In this document: positions 59,292 through 64,000 of the stretch, piece by piece
How the letters are laid out: each line of letters starts with the position of its first letter
Numbering within the stretch: position 1 is the stretch's first letter
Assembly (NCBI RefSeq): GCF_007747795.1
Contig: NZ_CP036275.1
Location: forward strand, 3,148,853 to 3,212,852
Direction of reading: 5' to 3'
Source of the DNA: Maioricimonas rarisocia
GTDB lineage: Bacteria > Planctomycetota > Planctomycetia > Planctomycetales > Planctomycetaceae
Length of the DNA: 64,000 nt
Made by a program: the position numbers and the translations under genes
Notes under the pieces: model-generated
What the model saw: only the letters and a program-made list of their open reading frames with translations
What the model was told of the DNA's origin: nothing
Database searches by the model: none

Positions 59292-62267
59292 TCAGCGGGT
59301 GAAGCCGACGTAGAAGCTGAAGACCCGCTCGTCGTCGAACTGGCCACTCTTGATCGGCCAGGCGAAGTCCAGGGCGATCGGGGCCGGTCCCATGGCCGGG
59401 ATGATCATCCGGAAGCCGAAACCAGCGGTGGCGCGAAATTCCTTGAAACCGGCATCCGGCTCGACCGTACCGAAGTCAGAGAAGACGACCGCCCGGATCG
59501 AGTCGTCGGCGGTGATCGGCATCATGTACTCGGCAGTACCGAGAGCCATGAATTCACCACCCACGCGAACGCCGCCGTTGACCGGAGAGACTCCGCGAAA
59601 CGCGAAGCCGCGGAACGACGAGTAACCACCGGCGTAAAACCGTTCGAAGATCGGCGTATCACTGCCGGTCCAGCCGGCCTGGCCGCGGAACTGCAGGATG
59701 TGCTTGCCCAGGCCGTCCGGTCGCTCATAGATGGTGAAGAACTGGCTTCCGTTGATCTCGAACCGAGGGTAAGAAAACTCGCCGAACCCCTGCTCGTAGC
59801 TGAATTCGAAGAAGTGACCTTCCGAGGGAATGAAGGCGGAGTCGCGGCGGTCGTACGTGAGCGTGACGGCTGCGGTGGAGAGGAAGTTGTCGCCGGCCAC
59901 CTCTTCGAGCTCGGGGGGAGCCGGCCTGCGGAAGTCACGGATGGCGACGTTCTCCAGTCGCAGTGCCGCGCCGACCGACCAGAACTGGTCGACGATCCGG
60001 CCGACGCTGATGCGGCCACCAAGCCGGTCTTCCGTCCAGTCGTCAAAGAACCGGTTGTAGTAGAACCCGCTCAGCCCGAGGCTGTTGTCGGTGTTCATGA
60101 AGTACGGGTTCTGCCAGCTGAAGACATACCGACTGACTTCGCTACCGGGGACCGCCTCGATTCGCAGGCTTTCACCACCGCCGCGGAAAGCCTGACCGTT
60201 CATGACATCCGCCCAGCTCGTGGGGGGACGGAGAATGTTGAAGTTGTCTTCCTGCAGGACGATCGAGCCGACGACACCCGCATCACTGTTGACGCCCACG
60301 CCGAACATCAGGCGTCCGGTGCGGGCTTCGGTGACATCGATGTTGACGTCGACAAATCCTGGCGTGCCCGGGTTCCGCAGGGCATCGCCGAAAGGATCTC
60401 CCTGCGGTGAAACTCCCTGCAGGTAATCCTGCGGGACGGGCAGCCCATACTGGTTGATGCTCTGGCCACGGTAGATCGAAGAGGACTGGCCGCGAATGAT
60501 CGGTCGCGGAGCCACGGCGTCAACGATAGACGGTGCCGGAGTGACATCGAGCGCCGACGGCGTCGGCAGGTTCGACTGGTAGCTGGAGGTCGAGTTGTCA
60601 CGCGGAGCCGCGGGTCGAGGGGCGCGGGACGGTGCGTCCAGCGGGGCACTCGAACGGTGCGGCGCCACGGGGGCCGGGGTGCGCGTCGGTGCCGGAGCGG
60701 GTGCAGACGTGCGGGACGGGACGCTGTGTCCGAACCCCTTGCTCTCGTCCGTCGGTTTGAGGACCGCGAAGTCGAGCGGATTCGGAGCGAACAGGTCGTC
60801 GAAGGTCGAGTCGTCCTGGCCACGGGCGATCAGCGTACCAGGCAGGTACTCCTTGCCGCTGGTCGGTGAGACGTCGATCGAAGGCGGATCGGTCCGTTCC
60901 CACAGCTGGCTGCCCCGCAGACGCTGCTGGGCGAAGCGGATGTCGGACATCTTCGCGAGCCGACCTGGCTTGAGGTAGCGATTCACCTGGTTGCGGATGA
61001 CCGTTTCCTGCGTGTGCGGGTGGTCGCCGCGAATGTGAATGTTGACGGCACCGATGTAGCGGGGACGGTCCTCGTCGATGTGATAGACGAGGTCGAGCAG
61101 CCCCGGTTCTTCGAGGAACAGCGGCACCGGTTCGACCTGGGCGAAGATGCGCCCGAGTTCGTCGTACTGGCCCTTCATCGCCTGGACGTCTTCCCGCAGA
61201 TACCGCATGTTGAATTCGTCGCCGGTCTTCAGTTCCGGCTCGGCCATCAGGGACTCTTCGCTGATGACCTCGTTGCCGACGACCTGAATGTTGCGGACGC
61301 GGTAGCGGGTTTTCTCTTCGACCTGGAAGGTGACGGTCACCTTGGACCTGTCCTCGGAGAACGTTTCGTTGTGATCGATGACAACATCGAAGTAGCCCAG
61401 GTCGTGGTAGTACTTCGTGAGCGTATGGACATCGGACCGGATGGTCTCGGGGTCGTACGTTCCGCCGAGCCACATGATCATGGTCTTGGTGGAGAGCTTG
61501 GTCTTGAGGACGCGACTGCTGATTGCTTCGTTGCCCTCGAAGCGGATGCGTGAGACCTGGACCTTCGGACCTTCGGTGATCTGGAAGATCACGTCCCGAT
61601 CGTTCTGGTCGTTCCCTTTCTGAAGGTCGACCTCGACGAACCGGTAACCCTTCTCGCGGTACAGACGCTTGATCCGTTCGGCGGATTCCCGGTTGGCCGA
61701 AACGTCAAAGGCGTGTCCGGCGACCAGGCCGGTGTGTGCCTGCAGTTCCTTGGTCTTCAGCTTTTTGTTGCCGATGAACTGGACCGAGCGAATGATCGGA
61801 CGTTCGACGACACGAAAGACGAGAATCGCGCCTTTCTCGCCGGCACGGAACTCCGGCCGCACGCTGAAGAACCAGCGGGTGTCGAGCAGAGCGCGGACGT
61901 CTTCCTTGACCTGCACCTGCGAGACGGGGCGGCCCGCGACGCTCTTGGCGTAGTGCAGGATCGCCCGAGTGTCGATCGTCGTATTGCCTTCGACACGCAC
62001 ATCTTCGAGCGGCTCGTTGAGCAGCGCCGTGGCGTCGAAGCCGACTGGTTCAATCGGCGAAGAATCCGAGAGGCCGCTGAACAGTTCGTCATAGTTGGGG
62101 CTGGCCGGGCCCGGGCGCATACTGGCCTGGCCGAAAGCCCTGTTTCCCCACTCCGGGTTCAGAGGTGCCAATGCAGTGGCGGCCGCAGCCAGTAGCAGAA
62201 GCACCACGACTCTCGTCGTCGGCCGCAGCGCAGCAGAATTCGCGCGGTTTCGACGTGTGTCAACCAT
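59292..62267 (-). CDS. bamA: BamA/Omp85-family outer-membrane assembly protein
   Basis: The 991-residue protein has a signal peptide (VVVLLLLAAAATALA, about 20-34). POTRA domains (about 80-460) follow, with VEGNTTIDTRAILHYAKSVA, RSVQFIGNKKLKTKELQ, RIRFEGNEAISSRVLKTKL and NIQVVGNEVISEESLMAEPE. A beta-barrel (about 640-991) has the conserved lid-loop motif SFRGFAFRGVSP and strand-rich GTAEYMMPIT. Residues about 460-635 are an insert, with a Pro/Ala/Ser-rich core, inside the last POTRA domain before FVDVNIDVTEARTGRLMFGV. The family builds beta-barrel proteins into the outer membrane. The start at 62267 is preceded by AGAGG; ATG 62285 and 62279 are possible. Most likely the main BamA. Confidence 0.92.
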   Translation of the reverse strand: MVDTRRNRANSAALRPTTRVVVLLLLAAAATALAPLNPEWGNRAFGQASMRPGPASPNYDELFSGLSDSSPIEPVGFDATALLNEPLEDVRVEGNTTIDTRAILHYAKSVAGRPVSQVQVKEDVRALLDTRWFFSVRPEFRAGEKGAILVFRVVERPIIRSVQFIGNKKLKTKELQAHTGLVAGHAFDVSANRESAERIKRLYREKGYRFVEVDLQKGNDQNDRDVIFQITEGPKVQVSRIRFEGNEAISSRVLKTKLSTKTMIMWLGGTYDPETIRSDVHTLTKYYHDLGYFDVVIDHNETFSEDRSKVTVTFQVEEKTRYRVRNIQVVGNEVISEESLMAEPELKTGDEFNMRYLREDVQAMKGQYDELGRIFAQVEPVPLFLEEPGLLDLVYHIDEDRPRYIGAVNIHIRGDHPHTQETVIRNQVNRYLKPGRLAKMSDIRFAQQRLRGSQLWERTDPPSIDVSPTSGKEYLPGTLIARGQDDSTFDDLFAPNPLDFAVLKPTDESKGFGHSVPSRTSAPAPAPTRTPAPVAPHRSSAPLDAPSRAPRPAAPRDNSTSSYQSNLPTPSALDVTPAPSIVDAVAPRPIIRGQSSSIYRGQSINQYGLPVPQDYLQGVSPQGDPFGDALRNPGTPGFVDVNIDVTEARTGRLMFGVGVNSDAGVVGSIVLQEDNFNILRPPTSWADVMNGQAFRGGGESLRIEAVPGSEVSRYVFSWQNPYFMNTDNSLGLSGFYYNRFFDDWTEDRLGGRISVGRIVDQFWSVGAALRLENVAIRDFRRPAPPELEEVAGDNFLSTAAVTLTYDRRDSAFIPSEGHFFEFSYEQGFGEFSYPRFEINGSQFFTIYERPDGLGKHILQFRGQAGWTGSDTPIFERFYAGGYSSFRGFAFRGVSPVNGGVRVGGEFMALGTAEYMMPITADDSIRAVVFSDFGTVEPDAGFKEFRATAGFGFRMIIPAMGPAPIALDFAWPIKSGQFDDERVFSFYVGFTR

Positions 62268-62379
62268 GACACCTCTCATGGACATCAATTCCGGTCGTGG
62301 GGAAGGAGTATCTCTAACCGACGGGAAGTGCGGCGGAAAGGAGTGCGAATCCGAAGCGCGAGGCGCTCAGGCATGGGAG

Positions 62380-62407
62380 AATTATCCCAAGACCTTTGTA
62401 GAGGCAA
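62380..62407 (-). promoter_or_regulatory. Candidate sigma-70-type promoter of the BamA gene
   Basis: On the minus strand TTGCCT (62402-62407) is followed after 15-17 bases by GATAATTC (AT-rich patch starting at 62386). It is about 115 bases before the BamA start. The spacing is acceptable but the -35 match is weak. Confidence 0.35.
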
Positions 62408-62524
62408 TATGAATCTGCCCCGGGGCGTAAAAATGGGTGGACGAGGGCAGCTACGGGGAGGGGCGACCGGCAGATCAGACCGCAATTGCCTGGAGCACGT
62501 GGTGTAGCAGCCGATCGAAGCGAT

Positions 62525-63901
62525 TTACCCGTCCTCTTTCGCCCCATAGCTGCGGGCGAGAATCTCGGCCGGATGCAGCACCGGCAGCGGCGAACCATCC
62601 CCCCGCAGCATCGCCTGGATCTGCAGCGTGCAGCCGGCGTTGCCGCTGATGACCGCCTCCGCTTCGGTCGACTGGATGTTGCGCAGCTTGCGCTGTCCGA
62701 GGCGGTCGGACATTTCCGGTTCGGTCAGATTGTAGCTGCCGGCGGCACCACAGCAGATGTCCGATTCCGGCAGCGGCACCAGCGTCAGGCCGGGGACCAG
62801 TCCGAGAAGGTCACGAGGCTGCTGGCGAACCTGCTGGGCGTGGCAGAGGTGGCAGGCGTCGTGGTAAGTGGCCGTCATCGGCACTTCGTGCGTCGGCGCG
62901 ACCGGCCCGAGCTCCATCAGGAACTCTGAAATGTCGCGCACCTTCGCCGAGAACTTTGCCAGGGCGGTGTGGCGGCTTTCGTCGTTCGGCGAGAGCTCGT
63001 GCGCAATATGAGGATAGTCCCGCAGCATCGCCCCGCAGCCGGCGACGTTGACGATGATGGCATCCACGTCATCAACCGGGAACGCGGCCGCGTTCGCCTC
63101 CGCCCGCTCCATCGCGGGTTCGGAGGCACCGCTGTGATAGTGGATCGCTCCGCAGCAGGTCTGCTGGCGGGGGATGACCACTTCGCAGCCGTTCGCCTGC
63201 AGAATGCGTGCCGTTGCCCGGTTCACGTGATGAAACATTGCATCGGCGACGCAACCGGTAAACAGCGCGACCCGGGCCCGCTGCGTTCCCTCGGCCGGGA
63301 GAACCTCGGGGAGTTCCGGTCCCCGTTTCTGCAGGGGAGGAAGCAGTCGCTGCATCCGCTGCAGCTTCTGAGGCAGCAGTCGCGTCAGTCCAGTCGCTTC
63401 GGCGAGATGATCCAGACCGAGCAACTGCATCAGCCGTGCCGGTGCCAGTGCCCATTTCAGCCGTGAGGGATAGGGGAACAGGCCGTGCAGGATCCACCGC
63501 TCGAACCAGCCGGGAGGTTCCGCTGCTGCGGAGCCGGTTCCACCCTGTTCATGCATCTCGACGCGGAAGGGTTCGATCAGTCGGCCGTACTGGACGCCCG
63601 AAGGGCAGGCGGTCTCGCAGCTTCGGCAGTCCAGGCAGAGTTCGAGGTGACGTGTGACGGACCCGGTCAGTTCGAGGCGTCCATCGGTGACCGCCCGCAT
63701 CAGATAAATGCGGCCGCGTGGGCTGTCATTCTCGTTGCCAGTCTCCAGGTACGTCGGGCAGGCGGAGGTACACAGGCCGCAATGAACGCAGTCGAGGAAC
63801 CGCTCGTACTCGATCGTCTGCCCGAGCCGCTCGGGGGCTGGAGTCGTCGACACGTGCTCTGTGGCTGTCGACTCGGACTGGGAGCTGGCGAACTCCGCCA
63901 T
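62525..63901 (-). CDS. glcF: GlcF-type iron-sulfur subunit (glycolate oxidase/lactate-utilisation family)
   Basis: The 458-residue protein has two 4Fe-4S cluster motifs in the N-terminal part: CVHCGLCTSACP (Cys38, 41, 44, 48) and CLDCRSCETACP (Cys89, 92, 95, 99). Two CCG domains follow: ALFTGCVADAMFHHV with QTCCGAIHYHSG, and YHDACHLCHAQQV with DICCGAAGSYNL. The layout and the final NAGCTLQIQAML are typical of GlcF, the electron-transfer subunit of glycolate oxidase (GlcDEF); LutA-type proteins are shorter. Upstream partners (GlcD/GlcE) would lie beyond the right edge; a stop codon TGA at 63979-63981 on the minus strand could end one of them. The 257 bases between this stop and BamA contain a BamA promoter candidate. 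Confidence 0.92.
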   Translation of the reverse strand: MAEFASSQSESTATEHVSTTPAPERLGQTIEYERFLDCVHCGLCTSACPTYLETGNENDSPRGRIYLMRAVTDGRLELTGSVTRHLELCLDCRSCETACPSGVQYGRLIEPFRVEMHEQGGTGSAAAEPPGWFERWILHGLFPYPSRLKWALAPARLMQLLGLDHLAEATGLTRLLPQKLQRMQRLLPPLQKRGPELPEVLPAEGTQRARVALFTGCVADAMFHHVNRATARILQANGCEVVIPRQQTCCGAIHYHSGASEPAMERAEANAAAFPVDDVDAIIVNVAGCGAMLRDYPHIAHELSPNDESRHTALAKFSAKVRDISEFLMELGPVAPTHEVPMTATYHDACHLCHAQQVRQQPRDLLGLVPGLTLVPLPESDICCGAAGSYNLTEPEMSDRLGQRKLRNIQSTEAEAVISGNAGCTLQIQAMLRGDGSPLPVLHPAEILARSYGAKEDG

Positions 63902-64000
63902 GGGAGTAATCTCTCTGGTCGAGGTTGTCGTGTCACGAGGGAGAAGAGCGATGCTGCAGCAGGGGGACCCGGTTTGCGTCAGTCCTCCGGAAAACGGAAC

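Noticed and set aside
63979-63981. Minus-strand TGA as the end of an upstream gene such as glcE
   Set aside because: Only about 20 bases of the possible gene are in the window, so no gene can be supported.

Overview
This is GC-rich DNA from a planctomycete, probably of the Planctomycetaceae/Planctomycetales type. The evidence is the combination of families abundant in that phylum: DUF1501 and DUF1549/DUF1553 proteins, a small lipocalin-like TIGR03067-type secreted protein, an ECF sigma factor next to a Ser/Thr kinase with an N-terminal zinc ribbon, MoxR/DUF58/BatA/VWA operons with a giant DUF4175-like protein, and very large secreted DUF1583-type proteins. All names come from recognising sequence motifs; no search was run. 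No mobile element, CRISPR array, rRNA or replication origin is visible. One tRNA gene is present.

Layout. (1) 1-20790, minus strand: one long colinear series of eleven genes, mostly separated by 1-50 bases or overlapping by ATGA. In transcription order: ECF sigma factor, a protein joining an anti-sigma-like membrane domain to DUF1549/DUF1553, a small secreted protein, a DUF1501 protein, an EF-hand protein, MoxR ATPase, DUF58, a BatA-like VWA protein, a second VWA/GATase-like membrane protein, a giant DUF4175-like membrane protein, and a secreted alpha/alpha-toroid (squalene-cyclase-repeat) protein cut by the left edge. (2) 20791-21218: divergent control region with repeated TGGGAAWT boxes and an ECF-like promoter candidate. 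(3) 21219-40216, plus strand: five tandem paralogues of 907-1878 residues, all exported, built from one helical module and two to five predicted beta-sandwich modules; two of them end in a TolB-like propeller. This 19-kb array is the most unusual part of the window. (4) 40238-44276: cupin protein, ECF sigma factor, Ser/Thr kinase, LURP-one-like protein, tRNA-Arg. (5) 45577-50815: five-gene plus-strand operon for membrane fatty-acid modification: flavin amine-oxidase-like enzyme, DUF1365, CFA synthase, DUF1295, second CFA-type methyltransferase. (6) 50962-64000: envelope genes, comprising two lipoproteins, a CpaC-like secretin, two small proline/glutamine-rich secreted proteins, a Gfo/Idh-like membrane fusion protein, a BamA/Omp85 protein with an enlarged last POTRA domain, and a GlcF-type iron-sulfur subunit.

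How the parts may work together. The sigma factor gene overlaps the gene whose product carries the anti-sigma-like membrane domain, so the pair is likely a sigma/anti-sigma switch reading the state of the cell envelope. It sits divergent from the array of giant exported proteins, which suggests, but does not prove, that the array belongs to its regulon. The MoxR/VWA block is a metal-dependent chaperone-type assembly module in the envelope. The second ECF factor followed by a kinase is the one-locus signalling arrangement typical of planctomycetes. The lipid operon probably methylates and then oxidises or saturates unsaturated phospholipid acyl chains.
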